From Platynereis dumerilii (Eukaryota > Annelida > Polychaeta > Phyllodocida > Nereididae): a DNA stretch of 64,000 nt. The position numbers and the translations under genes are program-made. The DNA is taken from NCBI GenBank assembly GCA_026936325.1, contig JAPTHN010000038.1, positions 3,838,452-3,902,451 on the forward strand. Direction: 5' to 3'. The notes beneath the pieces are model-generated. The model had not been told where the DNA came from. It was given only the letters and a program-made list of their open reading frames with translations, and ran no database searches. The stretch's first letter is position 1. Every line of letters starts with the position of its first letter. Positions 1-12,257 of this stretch are shown here, one piece after another.

Positions 1-2608
1 TGCTGACAATCCACTTGTGCTAATGCATCGTCTCTTTTTTCTGCTCTGCTGCTAATGACGAGATCCTCTGTTATCCATCCTGGCCAGCTTCTCTATTGAC
101 TTCCAGTCCTGGTGCCCTAATGCTGCGAGGACTGTTTTGCAGTTTGTTGTCCTTGGAGAATAGTCACTAATAGTCCTGAGAATTATATTTAACCAATTAT
201 CATTATTCACGTTCAGTTAATATTTGTGGAAAATGCAGAGTATAAAGTCCCAGTATTGTTCTTAATATGGCTACATTTTTATGGAGATTATCTCCCACTG
301 AAAGCATCCGTCCTTCTGATTCATTTGGATTTGACAAATATAGTGCGATTTGGGCTTTATCTGTGTACCTGTCTTCCTGAGACTCTAAAACTCAATTAGC
401 AGACCCTTAATGCCATACAGACGAGGCGAAAGGGCCCATGATTCTTCAGAGGAGTTAATCACTTTCCCCTCAAAGAGAATCTGCTTCTCATGATTAGACA
501 CTCTCAAATCTATACTGGTGAAAACGAGCTTTGCAAGATCTTGCTTTGAAAGTAATCTGATCAAATCCGCTCTAATCTGCTCTAATCCCTTCAGTATTTA
601 AATCACCTTGATGATTAAGATTCACTTCAATCCCAGGATCAAGTAACTCTAATCACATATTCTCTTACGTCACGTCAATATGTATTACGTCAATATGTAT
701 TTTAAAAAGACACATTAAGGGTGTTCTTTTCTTCTCTTTTGAAGATGCTTTCAAACATCACAATGTAATTTATTATAATACATATAAATACATATTCATT
801 GAGAGTCTTCCATGCAGACAAAGATCGAAGTTATTCCAGAACTGATTGACTGTCTGCATGGAAGACTCTGTGACGTCACAATCATATAACTCATCAATGC
901 CAAACAGAACACTTTGCACCAACCTCATGTTAGCAGTGCATAGAACTAAATTGTTTGCTTTTTGGAATTTTCATAATTTTTTCGCACTTCTTCAGTTTCA
1001 ATAATTTGGAGGTAGTGCTATACCACACTACCACTGCATCATTGTGTTAGTTTAGACAAGATTGTTGGTTCAGTGTTACTGAGGCCATGTCACTGAAGTT
1101 ACTCATTTACTTAATTCCCTCATTTATTCTGCAATTTGGGACAATCGCTGCTCTCCATCTCCAAGGTCAAAGCTGTTCTGAATTTTTGAGTCTACAATGG
1201 TTTACTAGCTCACCAACTACTTGATTCCATAGTAGAAGATGTGCACAACTCAGATGTGGAATCTGAAAATGCAGCTGAATTCTGCTGCAAATACAGTTTG
1301 ACTAAAAAAGGTATACTTTTCTGCAATCACAAAAACAGGACAGGTGATGAGTTTCCTTGGATGAGTTATATTGATCGCCGTTAAATTCTTTCTGTCCCTC
1401 CCTAGTTTTTCCAACAGTAGGTGAAAACCCGGAGAGGTGTTGTAAAAGAAAGGAGATTTAAAAAATTGAATTTTGGCTACTTTTTATTCTAAAGAGGTAT
1501 TCCATATTTATGAGCTGGAGCTTGCAAGTTCAGAAGCAAGGCTGTCACATTTGGCAAGTCAATCTTTTACTTGGGGGTCTTATAATGCACCACCTCAATA
1601 GTACCAGCTGTGACTTGTCAACAAAGCCCTATTGCACGACCGGGCCTCCATTTAACGCAACTTGGCCTCTACTATTGCAGGTCAGCGGAAGTGCTTTGTA
1701 ATCTTCCCTTAATTACATAGAGTCAACACAACATTTGGCTGAGGCGCTTGCTGCTTTGGCCTGTAATCTGTCAAAGCAAAGGTTTGACTTAGCAGCAAGG
1801 ATCACCTAACTTACTTGCACAATATCTTTTTAAGGGAATATTGCTGCGTACGCTCAAACTGACCCCAGTCCATCTTTTTTGAACAGCACAAGCAAGTTAT
1901 CACATATATTGTCAAAACTTTGGGCAGGTTGTCACATGCGCGAGGCGGGTTGTCAACTGTGTATAACATAAATGTGCTACTTAAAGTGAATGGGAGGGTT
2001 GCCATTCTACATAGATGGAAAAGAGGAGTGACTTAAATCTATCTGGCAAATATGTATATTCATTTTGACTTCATACTGGACATTTTTTAGAATTCAGCAC
2101 TCGGGTAGTTTGTCACATACAACATAAATTTATATTTGGGTTGGTTTTTATGCCTTCTTCACAACACTTTATTCTTCTTGCTCTTGTTTATCACAGCAAT
2201 ATAAATGACCCAAGGCTATCAGCACAAATCCTCTCAAATGAGATCCACCACCACATTAATAACTTAGTGTAATGGCCCTGGCAATATATTGCATGCAGTT
2301 CCAATGACATGTGATCTTGCCAAAGGCACCAGCTTACAATATGCAAGCATTAGGTCTTTTAATAGCAATAGGTTTGCCGGAATAATGTAGGTCTGGGTTG
2401 GGTTCATCTTAACAAGACCGCAGAAGTGAGGTCAGGTGAGACACTGGTCTCGGAGTCTCCTTTCTTTGGGTTCAGTTTAGATCCATTCCTGCTCATAATA
2501 ATACCACCATTCTGACATGAGTTACTCATACCTGTTGTGACACAAACCACTTGCTTCCATATTGCAGACTGATGCCTCAGGCCGTATCATTGCCACTGCA
2601 TTCAATAT
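1..2608 (+). repeat. Family P mosaic repeat, copy A, first part
   Basis: The stretch aligns by eye with 15698-19540 at high identity with scattered indels, and its later part (about 2130-2600) also aligns with 24926-25385. No open frame is credible; the small frame at 1510-1701 is kept only because the DNA is duplicated. It contains the 130-base module (about 1665-1800) that recurs at least nine times in the window on both strands. The copy is cut at 2608 by the long inverted-repeat element and resumes at 9172. The left edge lies outside the window. I do not recognise the family; it could be a large non-autonomous transposon or a low-copy segmental repeat. Confidence 0.8.
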
Positions 2609-2744
2609 AGTCCAAGAGCTGACACACTTTTATTTATGTTTTTAGCGCCAAGCAATCCAATGAATGCGTATTGTTCAGAATTTTCTGTAGTTTTCAGATA
2701 TATGGATTACAGAGAAATCTTTTTGGACAGTTTTTAGAAAATCG

Positions 2745-3600
2745 GTTACCATGACAACGAAGGCACTAAAATTGAAAACTGCCATAAATAAATTTGAAGT
2801 TGCATAACTTGAGATACGTTTGATGCAAGAAAATGAAATTCTACCAGTTCATGTTGGGAAATGAGGTCCTTCCAACAAAAAAATACACATGACCATATAT
2901 GGTCATAAAAGGGGCAAAATGCTAGTTTTATTGAACATTTTCGTATATTTTCAAGAATTTCTGTTTTCCAGTTGCTGTCCGAGCCTCAAATAATGGTTAG
3001 CTGGAATTAAATAAGTCTTGGTGAAATACATATCCTGCCTGCTTACCAAAACTACCAAATCTGCAGTCACCATGGCAACTATTGTGAACTGAATGGCCAC
3101 CATATCAACCAATGACGAAATTCACTTTTATGATAAAATAATAAGTTCCTTGACACAAACACCTATAGCACCTTATACAGTGATACGATTTGGCCACTAT
3201 TGAGAAATAAATTGATTGTAAATCTTAGAGGGTCAAAAATTCTCATCTAAGGAATTTGGTTGCCATGGAAACCAAATTTTTTTTTTTTTTTTCATTTTGT
3301 CCAAATTACACAACATAGGATAACAAAAATGTGTTTAATGTTCTTAATTCTCTGCTGATATGATTTAAATTACACTGATAACCTGGATTCCTTATTGCCA
3401 TGGCAACATTGCCAAATATGGTCATAGCAGTTGGATATTTGAGTGATTCAATACAACATTTCTGGAATTTTACGCAAACAAGTTCCCAAGTGAGCACACT
3501 GCAATCTATGCATGGTAGTTACCCCAATGTGTGACATATCATTTGAAAGCTTAGGAAAAGAAGAGTTCATTTATTTATATAAAACAGTCACCATGGCAAC
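2745..3600. promoter_or_regulatory. Five RFX X-box-like palindromes, left arm
   Basis: Sites seen at 2745 (GTTACCATGACAAC), 3066 (GTCACCATGGCAAC), 3259 (GTTGCCATGGAAAC), 3394 (ATTGCCATGGCAAC) and 3587 (GTCACCATGGCAAC). RFX factors bind the palindromic X-box GTNRCC-RGYAAC; all five are at most a few bases from it. Binding is inference; the sites may instead serve the element itself. Confidence 0.45.
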
Positions 3601-3663
3601 AAGAACCCCATAATGGTGGCCATCTTGTATAAGTGCAAGTTCTAGGATGGCTTCTTGAGATTT

Positions 3664-3876
3664 TACAGTCCTTGTCATATTTACTTGGAATCTCAAGTTC
3701 TTTTCTATACTGTTGAACTTTGATGTCAGAGATGACTCTATTTAAGCATTGCAATATATGTAAATTAACTACAAGCTGTGATGTCATTTTAAACTAGAAT
3801 AGAGTTATCTCTGACATCACAGTTCAACAGCATAGAAAAGAACTTGCGATTCCACATAAATATGACGAGGACTGTA
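3664..3876. repeat. Hairpin inside the left arm
   Basis: About 80 bases at 3664-3744 are the imperfect reverse complement of 3798-3876, with a 50-base loop. The right arm lacks this segment, so it is probably a small palindromic insertion into the left arm. Confidence 0.7.
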
Positions 3877-5716
3877 ACATTCTGTTCGCAGGAGCTCTTC
3901 AGCACATTTTTGGCAAATACTTGTTAGTTCAAAAGCAATTACATTGTTGCAAATTTTGTATCATTGGTTCCGTAATAAAAGAGGATGAGGTATTGCTCAC
4001 TAACTTGCACAAAACAATACTGCCATTCAAGTTTGGTGGAAAGGTTTGAAGTGATTTAAAAGACATTAACAATTGTTGGTCCATGACCCGACCGGATTAA
4101 AGGTCTAAGGTCTATCTGGGGTAAAACCTGACCTAAAGTGTGAACATCTGTATCTGGGACAAACATTTTACAAGTTTCACGTATGCGAGGACATTGGGTT
4201 AATCACCTGCCAGGTTTCAATTGACTCCCATAAAAGTTATTTCAAAACATTTGAAAAGTTTGGAGAGCGACGATTAAACGGAAATGGCAGTATCAAATAT
4301 GGGATCATGGTCTGTGCTATAAGGTCTTTTTTGGCTGTGGAATCATTTCAAACAACTATACAGTATTCAATACTATTCATCATGCCCATAGCAAATAAAT
4401 TTGAAGCACATACAACACCTTGTCGTTTATAAGATCATTGGCAATTATGCCCAAATAAGTGATTTATGACCATAATCAGAGCAAAAAAAAAGTACCTACA
4501 GTGAAGAAGTTCAAAATCAATACGAAAGCATTACATGGATCCAATGTACTCCTTTAATATGATTTTGTGCTGATATGCTAAGTGTGTACTGATTCTATAG
4601 TGCCATCAACTTATTGTGTCATCAACCAATTGTGGATCCTGAGATTCCGGATGGTAACTGAAAGTAGCTTTGGTTCCGCTTGGGCAATTTAAAAAATGTT
4701 TGCACTGTTGTGTAGCTAAATACATTTGACTAAAATACCCATACTGATATGAGGCCACTTCCAGTGGTTGTCGAGTAACAGGCCATCAAAATATAGGACA
4801 TTCCATGTTTGAAAAGCCCTGTGACCTTGAAAAAATAGGTCAAATAGGTCCAAGTCATTTTTTTATCGGAGGGTGGTCAGTTTTAGGCCTAGAGGTGCCC
4901 TGTGGCCAAGTTTAGATTCCAGCATTTTTTATTCTCTAGGCTTTATTAATTGTGTGTGGTTTATTTAATTACTTTGGTTTGGCCGAGGAACCGGTATTAT
5001 ACATATATTATATGTGGCCTATAAAAAACATTCATTTTTAAATACTTCAAATGTGCTCGAATTGTACTGCAAAAGTGCTTCCTGCTATGCATGCATAGCC
5101 AGTATGCCCTTTTTATACTCCCTGCAAGGGAGCATATTCAGAGTGTATGGATGTACATATTGGGAGTATAAATGAAGCTTTATTTAAATAATTTGAGCGC
5201 TTCAAATGTGCTTCTTTTGTACTTAAATATGCTGTGAAAACACTGCATTTGTACTTCAAATGCCAATTCTGTGTGAAAAAGTCTCTAAACCATGCAAATA
5301 GTCATTGGGCAATGTACTTCTTTTCTTCTAATATACTCCAATACCACAGCAGTCCTGCATGGACCCAGAGCAACAGAAGATTCCAGTCCACAATTAACAT
5401 CTCAAGATTGGCAAGTTGCAGTTTCTACTACCCTGCAGCAATGTTGCACTTTAACTACATAGTTATCAGTGGCTTGTGCACCTCCCTTTTACCATTTAAG
5501 GGGAGCATCATCATACATAATGCCAGTGCACAACCTCCACAGTCCATCCGAAGACCTGTGTCATTCAACTCAGACATATCCTTTAAACAATCGGATATGG
5601 ATAAACTGAATGTTATGGCGTAATACATCCAGTTTTGGACAAAAATGTTCTAATACACAATCCAGTGATTATCCCACTCTCTCCATAACAACCCCCTTCC
5701 CTAAGTAAATTTGCTC

Positions 5717-5953
5717 ACCTGTACTAGATTGTATGAACGCTTAACACAGGTTATGTTAAAATGGTTTTCAACTCCTATAACTTATTTTCTCACTAGTTTA
5801 CTGGAAAAAAATGTATCATTTTGTAAACTGGGTATAGTTAATTAAAACTAGTCATCCAACTCATGTTCAGCATTGACACAATATCATGCAGTGAAATTAC
5901 TTAACCACTTTAGGATAACCTGTGTTAATCATTTATACAATCCGGTACAGGGG
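5717..5953. repeat. Small inverted-repeat element inside the interior
   Basis: About 50 bases beginning ACCTGTACTAGATTGTATGA are repeated in reverse complement at about 5905-5953, both including TTAACACAGGTTAT. Spacer about 135 bases. MITE-like; target duplication not clear. Confidence 0.55.
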
Positions 5954-6229
5954 TCATTCCTGTCACGAGTGGAGGTGCTGCAAGCTGTCTCCGTTGGACT
6001 GTTACTTGGGTCGGTGTTTGGAGGGCCAAGTCCCAACCTTCCCTTAAAACTGAGAGCATGCATGCTGTTTCCACCTGTCATAAAGTTCATTTTGCATGCT
6101 GATCCAAGATATAGTTGTAATTGCATAGCAAATTCTCATAGTTTTGTGAAATGTTTAGGTCAACAAAACTCAGCCGGGTTCAAAAGATAGTAGTCAAGGC
6201 CATGAGTTGAGGACAGCCAAATTTATTTG

Positions 6230-6370
6230 AGTTGAATATTGTTGAGGAGAGCAGAGGGTAGTTGAGGAGAGCTGAGGGTAAGTGAGGGAGTTTGAAGCCA
6301 GATGAGGGTATTTGAGCCTAGGTGAGCAAATAGGTTAAGTTGAGGGTACGGAGTTGATGAGAGGGTTTGG
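6230..6370 (+). repeat. Degenerate G-rich tandem repeat
   Basis: GTTGAGGAGAGCAGAGGGTA and diverged versions of it (TTGAGG, GTGAGGG, TGAGGGTA) recur about seven times. Strand-biased purine tract without coding potential. Confidence 0.5.
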
Positions 6371-7498
6371 CCGGTTTGGGGGTGTATCCTGCCATGAGGC
6401 CTTCAGTACTCATAAGGAAAATAATTCATTTGTGACCGAGATGGCAACTAAAACAAAAAGGGGCATGATTTTTTAATTATTTGCGTAACAGGAATGGTTT
6501 TGGTCTTCTTTGAGATGAAAGTAAGCTCTCTCACAGTTACTGCATGTCATTATTTATTCACTAATCCCGGCTACATTGAACACTAATCAACTTCAATTTC
6601 TCTGTGGTAATATCCAGGCCTCGCAGATGACTGTTTAAGAGCTGCAGACCAAGAAAACTCTCCGGAGCCTCAGACCTCAGATTTATGTTTTGGCAGAGCA
6701 TTATTCGAAACCGTTCATTGGTAAAAATGTCAATAATCTTCATGTGCACTTCCAAAAAAGCATCTGTACATCATGTTGAATTTGTTGATTGCCCTTAACT
6801 TTGACTGCAGCCTTTGCATATCTTGGCATGGCTTTCTCTACCTTGTTACGAGTTTTCACCAAGTGTCCATATTTTTCAGGATTTGATGCCACCTGAATAG
6901 TAAGTTTCAACTGAAGTGTTCTCTATCATGAGTACTGGTGCCACATCCACTTTCAGAACGAACAGATAGGAGGCAACAATAGCACTTTCATTCATAAAAA
7001 AAAGTCATTTTGTAATACTATAAGTTCAGTTAATTGAAACTAGGTAAGTATGCAGGCATGATACAGTCTATGGAAAACCCCTGGTCTGCTTCCCGCCAAA
7101 CACAAATCCTTCCATCTGCCTTGTGGAACATATACCTGGCAGGGAATATTGATGAACGAGCTTAATTAAGGGTAATGCTTATGATTATTTAATTCATGAT
7201 ATAGAATGACATAGTTCTCTCTTTGAGCTTTAAATTAGTGTGTCACATGGGTGAGAAAAAGTTTGTTAAAAATAATTTGGCTACCGAAACACAATTTGAT
7301 ACCTTGTGCACTGTTGACTCACAAGCTGTGATCCCATATTTGGTATAGTTTTCTGCAAGTTAGTGAGCAGTATCTCATCCTCTTCTTTTACAGAAACAAT
7401 GATATCCAAAATTTATGACAAAAGAGCTCTCGAACTAACAACTTTATGCCAAAAATATACTGAAGATATCTAGTGAACATCGTGTTAACATCTCGCTA

Positions 7499-8108
7499 GC
7501 CCTGGGACCCATGCATGAGCATGGGTCATGGGTCCTCCCCATTCAAATTCTTGAGATTTTGACATCCTATCAGGAGAATTCAGCTAGATTAGCCATTTTT
7601 CAATCAATCTTCACAAAATTTGGGATTCTCATTCTCAAGACATTTTTCTTGTGACGGCACTATATTTAAAAGCACTTCCTCCACGTAAAAGGGCAAAAAA
7701 ATTACTTTAAAGTGCAAAAGCTACATCAAAAATTGACAAAATTCATCAGCTTGATTGATTTCACAATAGTGACGTCATCAGATCATCCTATGACGTCACA
7801 AGCTGTTTTCTGTGACATCATGACCACAACCAGAAAATGGCCAATCAGACAACGCCATTTTTTTCAATGTATAAAGAAAAATATCATTTATTGAGATTCA
7901 CAGGGTTAGTATTCATTCATTTTAGCATGTGGACAGATAGAAATAGGTGCCGTCAGTAGGAAATTTTGCATACTTTCAGATGGTATAATTGAAATTAACA
8001 AACTTGACATACATTTTGAGATATCTCAATTCTCCCAAACCCTGTCCATCAAATCTCATGGTTTTCCAATGGGAGGATTCATGACCCCTGTCCCCAGGGG
8101 TCCAGGGC
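7499..8108. mobile_element. 610-bp non-autonomous element nested in the right arm
   Basis: Left end GCCCTGGGACCC and right end GGGGTCCAGGGC are near-exact inverted repeats, and a weaker match runs about 60 bases inward. The 13-base string TAACATCTCGCTA lies directly outside both ends (7486-7498 and 8109-8121). The left arm has nothing like the inserted bases. A 13-bp duplication is long for a DNA transposon, so a shorter duplication beside an older tandem repeat is possible. No coding capacity. Confidence 0.75.
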
Positions 8109-8184
8109 TAACATCTCGCTAACATGACAAGAAGCAATCCTAGAACTTGCACTTGTATGAGATGGCCACCATTATGGAGTTCTT

Positions 8185-9035
8185 GTTGCCATGGTGACTG
8201 TTTAATATACAAATATGAACTCTCCTTTTCCTAAGTTTTCAAATGATATGTCACACGTTGGGGTAACTACCATGCATAGATTGCAGTGTGCTCACTTGGG
8301 AACTTGTTTGCGTAAAATTCCAGAAATGTTGTATTGAATCACTCAAATACCCAACTGCTATGACCATATTTGGCAATATTGCTATGGACATAAGGAATCC
8401 AGATTGATCAGCGTAATTTAAATCATATCAGCAGAGAATTAAGAACATTATAAACACATTTTTGTTATCCTATGTTGTGTAATTTGGACGAAAGTGAAAA
8501 AAAACAAATTTGGTTTCCATGGCAACCAAAATCCTTAGATGAGAACTTTTGACCCTCTAAGATTTACAATCAATTTATGTCTCAATAACGGCCAAATTCT
8601 ATCACTGTACAAGATGCTATAGGTGTTTGTGTCAAGGAATATTTTATCATAAAAGTGAATTTCGTCATTAGTTGATATGGTGGCCATTCAGTTCACAGTA
8701 GTTGCCATGGTGACTGCTGATTTAGTAGTTTTGGTAAGCAGGCAGGATATGTATTTCACCAAGAGTTATTTAATTCCAGCTAACCATTATTTGAGACTCG
8801 GACAGCAACTGGAAAACAGAAATTCTTGAAAATATACGAAAATGTTCAATAAAACTAGCATTTTGCCCCTTTTATGACCATATATGGTCATGTTTATTTT
8901 TTTGTCAGAAGGACCTCATTTCCCAACATGAACTGGTAGAATTTCATTTTCTTGCATCAAACGTATCTCAAGTTATGCAACTTCAAATTTATTTATGGCA
9001 GTTTTCAATCTTAGTGCCTTCGTTGTCATGGTAAC
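8185..9035. promoter_or_regulatory. RFX X-box-like palindromes, right arm
   Basis: Sites at 8185 (GTTGCCATGGTGAC), 8513 (GTTTCCATGGCAAC), 8701 (GTTGCCATGGTGAC) and 9022 (GTTGTCATGGTAAC). These are partners of left-arm sites. The fifth partner (near 8385) has decayed. Confidence 0.45.
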
Positions 9036-9171
9036 CGATTTTCTAAAAACTGTAAGAATAGATTTCTCTGTAATCCATGTATCTGAAAACTACAGAAAAT
9101 TCTGAACAATAAGCATTCATTGGTTTGCTTGGCGCTAAAAACATAAATAAAAGTGTGTCAGCTCTTGGACT

Positions 9172-11038
9172 AATATACTGTCAAGGCCATTACACTTAGT
9201 TGCATGGTGATGTCACATTTTTTCAATGACAGACAATAGACTCTCCCCTGGAACTAATATTTCAATTTTTTTCTTAGTTAAACCAGGTAATAAAATAAAA
9301 ACAAACAACCATCAATCAGGGCACTGACTAAAAAATAACTCGCTATTTAGACCCTGATTCGGGTTGTTTTGTTATGTCAACAGGTCGCAATAACAATCAC
9401 TCACGAAACATATCATAATTCAGCATATCATGCTCTTTACTTTAAGGGTATTACATATTAAAATGTGTTGAAAGACAGGTACCAAATTTAGGTGTAGTTG
9501 CAAATTATGGCTAGTGGTAAAATTCCCTTTTCAACGTCAGAGCCATGATATACGAATGAATTTCTTTTTCATGGTGAAAGCTAAGTTTATAATTTCAAGC
9601 AACTATAAACCAATGTTAAATGTATCACATGCAGATTATTTTTAACATGTGCAAATATTTTACATACCAGGTGGGGTTGTAGCCAGATCATCCATATAAT
9701 AAATATTAATAACCTAATTCAAAATGAACTTTTCGGAAGCATCACTTCAAAGAGAACCATTTTTAGAAAGATTATCTCAAATGTTATAAAGGCACATTTT
9801 TCTGCACCTGGCAGTGAGGGAGGTTAGCGATTAAGTGTTCAGCTATGCCTCATACAAGATTCAATTTCTACAATAACAATTCTGTCTGATTAACACCACC
9901 ATATCTTTCATGTAACCTTTAAGGAGTTGCATAAGTCTGCTGTAGGCCTATGTTCCTTGCCCTAAGTCCAACTTTTTCAGTGAGATAGATTACAGGCCAA
10001 AGCAGGAAGCACCTTGGCCAAATGTCTTGTTGACTCCAAGTAATTAAGAGGAGATTACAAAGCACTTCCGCTGACCTGAAATAGTAGAGGCCAAGCTGCA
10101 TTGAGTGGAGGACCAGTCTTGGCTTTTACTGATTCCAACCTACAATTTTAAAATGTCCACCAATCGTATGTAAAATTCAACTGGCAGTAAAAAAATCATA
10201 AGCTAATACCTTTTGAGGATAATGAAAACTTCCAAGCAATGGAGTTGCCTGATTTGCAAAATTAAGTTAGTTCAACTGATTTCCTTGTACTCCTGAGTCC
10301 TGAAGAGCCATGCAATGTTAGTAAATGAAACAAAATGACTACTTGACTGCATTAAAATGTATTTGTTTATATATGTGTTTAATTATCCAATATGAAAAGA
10401 GAGATATAACTGTAATTAATCGATATTCTTTTAAATCTGAGAGCAATATAAGTTAAGGTAATTCACAGCTTGATTTTCTTTTCCTTTTCTCGAGGGCGTT
10501 GAAGATCTTTATCTGCTTTATAACTTTCTGTCACGGGACAAATTGGCAGTTCAACATAAAAAACTGCCTATTTGATCTCCTTTCGTAGTGTGATGGGAAA
10601 TTTCTTGATTTATCTGGGATGTCTTTAGGGGATACATAGTGGTCTTAAATCAACATGACAGGTACAAATGGCATCACTTGTGTGTGCTCTAACCTGGAGT
10701 GGCAGGTTGTGAATGGGCATTCACAAGTGGCGGCATGTGGTGATGATTAGCTAAAGTGATTTATGCCTCTACTCCCATTGAATCAAGGCACCTTTAGAGT
10801 GTTTAAATGCACAGCAAATTTACATTATTTTTTCACCTTAAAGTTTTCAATTCTTAAAACAATTCACAAAATATTTCCAAATTTAGATACAGTAAGTTAG
10901 CTCAGCATAATGGAGCATTTTCTCAAATGCAGTCTCCTCATTATGACATGACAACAGTTGATGAGGCAAGCAGCTTCATTTATTTTCCAATTGTTTGTGA
11001 GAAAAGACATTAGAAAAATGCACTCACACTCACAGTCA
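9172..11038 (+). repeat. Family P, copy A, second part
   Basis: Continues copy A after the inserted element. Matches 19540-20392 plus 23674-24925 of copy B and 25480-26640 of copy C. It holds the 130-base module in inverted orientation (about 9945-10095) and the hairpin TTGTGAATGGGCATTCACAA near 10708. Homology stops at the AGATA microsatellite; a further family P piece reappears near 13030. Confidence 0.8.
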
Positions 11039-11217
11039 TAAGATACGATAAGATACGATAAGATACGATAAGATACGATAAGATACGATAAGATACGATA
11101 AGATAAGATAAGATAAGATAAGATAAGATAAGATAAGATAAGATACGATAAGATAAGATACGATAAGATAAGATAAGATAAGATAAGATAAGATGAGATA
11201 AGATGAGATAAGATAAA
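11039..11217 (+). repeat. AGATA-type microsatellite
   Basis: Tandem AAGATACGAT decamers give way to AAGAT pentamers with rare G substitutions, about 179 bases. The long antisense SYLIL-type frame it creates is an artefact. Confidence 0.97.
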
Positions 11218-12257
11218 CTCTTGTGGATTTTTGCATGGAGTGCCCTCTTGTGTAGTAGAAGGAATGGCTATATGTGACAGCCCAAAGTTCTACATCAAAT
11301 AGTGTCCAAATACTTTTTAACCATGAGAGACTATTTGATCACTATTTGATGTAGACCTCTAAAATGGCACATTTGAACTTTTGGTAAAGTTCAGTAGAAG
11401 ATGTGGCGTAGCTCCACTTTTTAGATATTTTTACTAGAGATAAATTAGTAAAAGATGGTTTGGGAATAACGTAGATATTCTGAAGAAGAGATATTTGAGT
11501 GTCTGGCATCCAATATTAGCTAATCGGGATTTGGGCATGTAGAACATTGGGTTATTACAGCGACACCTATTTTTCAGAAACTGAATCTTTCTGGTACTTC
11601 TAGGCTTTGGTCGTGACACGTTGGTAAGGCGAAAAATTGTTTTGCAAAAAAAATCTGTATATATATAGGTTAGTAATGCCTGCTTGGGGTTGTATTTCAT
11701 ACAAATTACACCATCGCGACGCATGTCTGGCCAATAGATATGCCATGAAAAGTTTGATGTATCCATGAGAATAAAACACCACTACACAGGAAGTTTCTAA
11801 CAATAGTACTAGCTAAGTCTCTTTGTGTAGTTAGTGATTTAGTTTAATGACCAAGGTCCATCTTGAATGAGTACACCCATATAACTTCTCTAATACATCC
11901 TCTTAGTTCCAGGTAGCTTCCTGGTTGCATCCTGTTTCGCCACTATATTCCAGATGTCTCTTGAGTAAGTTAAACAAATCAGTTGTATATCAAAAAGAGA
12001 GATTTAGATAACTTACTTACAACCTCTCATATTCTGCATATTGATCACTTGAAGCACCCTACCTGGAAGAATACTGATCACTCAATATTTCCAATGCAGT
12101 GATATGCCGATCTCTCTCTTTTAAATTAATGATGATCAAAAGCATTAAAACCAGCCGATAGGCCCAAGTGGAAAGACACAGTTACAAAAGGTTATGCTAT
12201 GTGGAGACCTTGGATCAAATGAATCAACAGCAAGTCAGTTATGCCAGGGAGGATGTT
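11218..12257. other. Unassigned stretch
   Basis: Apart from the hairpin at 11289-11355 I see no repeat, RNA or gene. An antisense 110-codon frame (11434-11766) resembles nothing I know. Confidence 0.5.
11289..11355. repeat. Perfect 16-bp inverted repeat
   Basis: TCTACATCAAATAGTG at 11289-11304 and its exact reverse complement at 11340-11355, with a 35-base loop that contains another partial match. Confidence 0.8.

Larger units (their letters stand above)
2609..4315 (+). repeat. Left arm of the long inverted repeat
   Basis: Pairs with 7320-9171 in reverse complement. Matching is near-continuous from 2609 to about 3655, then resumes at about 3885-4045 and about 4285-4315 after a hairpin insertion and unmatched stretches. 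It carries five X-box-like palindromes and a poly-T tract near 3280. Confidence 0.85.
4316..7319. other. Interior of the long inverted-repeat element, no recognisable gene
   Basis: The longest frames are 129 codons (5234-5623) and 105 codons (5873-6190); neither resembles a known protein. The CTTCAAATGTGCT motif occurs near 5047 and 5202. A nested hairpin (5717-5953) and a G-rich degenerate tract (about 6230-6370) are listed separately. Confidence 0.6.
2609..9171. mobile_element. 6.56-kb element with very long terminal inverted repeats
   Basis: The termini are AGTCCAAGAGCTGACACAC and its exact reverse complement. AATAT lies at 2604-2608 and again at 9172-9176. The intact site is seen in copy B, where the two flanks are joined, so this is an insertion with a 5-bp duplication (3 or 6 bp if the ends are read differently). 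The inverted arms extend about 1.5-1.8 kb inward, interrupted by smaller insertions. The 3-kb interior has no frame longer than 129 codons and no transposase, integrase or polymerase motif that I can see. It is therefore non-autonomous or foldback-like. The superfamily is not assigned. Confidence 0.85.
7320..9171 (-). repeat. Right arm of the long inverted repeat
   Basis: Reverse complement of the left arm. Good pairing from about 8125 to 9171 and at about 7320-7465; the gap between is the nested 610-bp element. Ends in CTCTTGGACT. Confidence 0.85.

Noticed and set aside
1510-1701. Small frame conserved between 1510 and 17299, with relatives near 25829
   Set aside because: Conservation follows the DNA repeat, not codon positions; it extends equally outside the frame.
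5234-5623. 129-codon frame inside the long element
   Set aside because: No domain, AT-rich chance-like composition, not preserved elsewhere in the window.
2609-9171. Polinton assignment for the long inverted-repeat element
   Set aside because: AG...CT ends and long arms are suggestive, but the symmetric reading gives a 5-bp duplication instead of 6 and no Polinton gene is recognisable inside.
11036-11236. Antisense frame of SYLIL-type repeats
   Set aside because: It is only the translation of the AGATA microsatellite.
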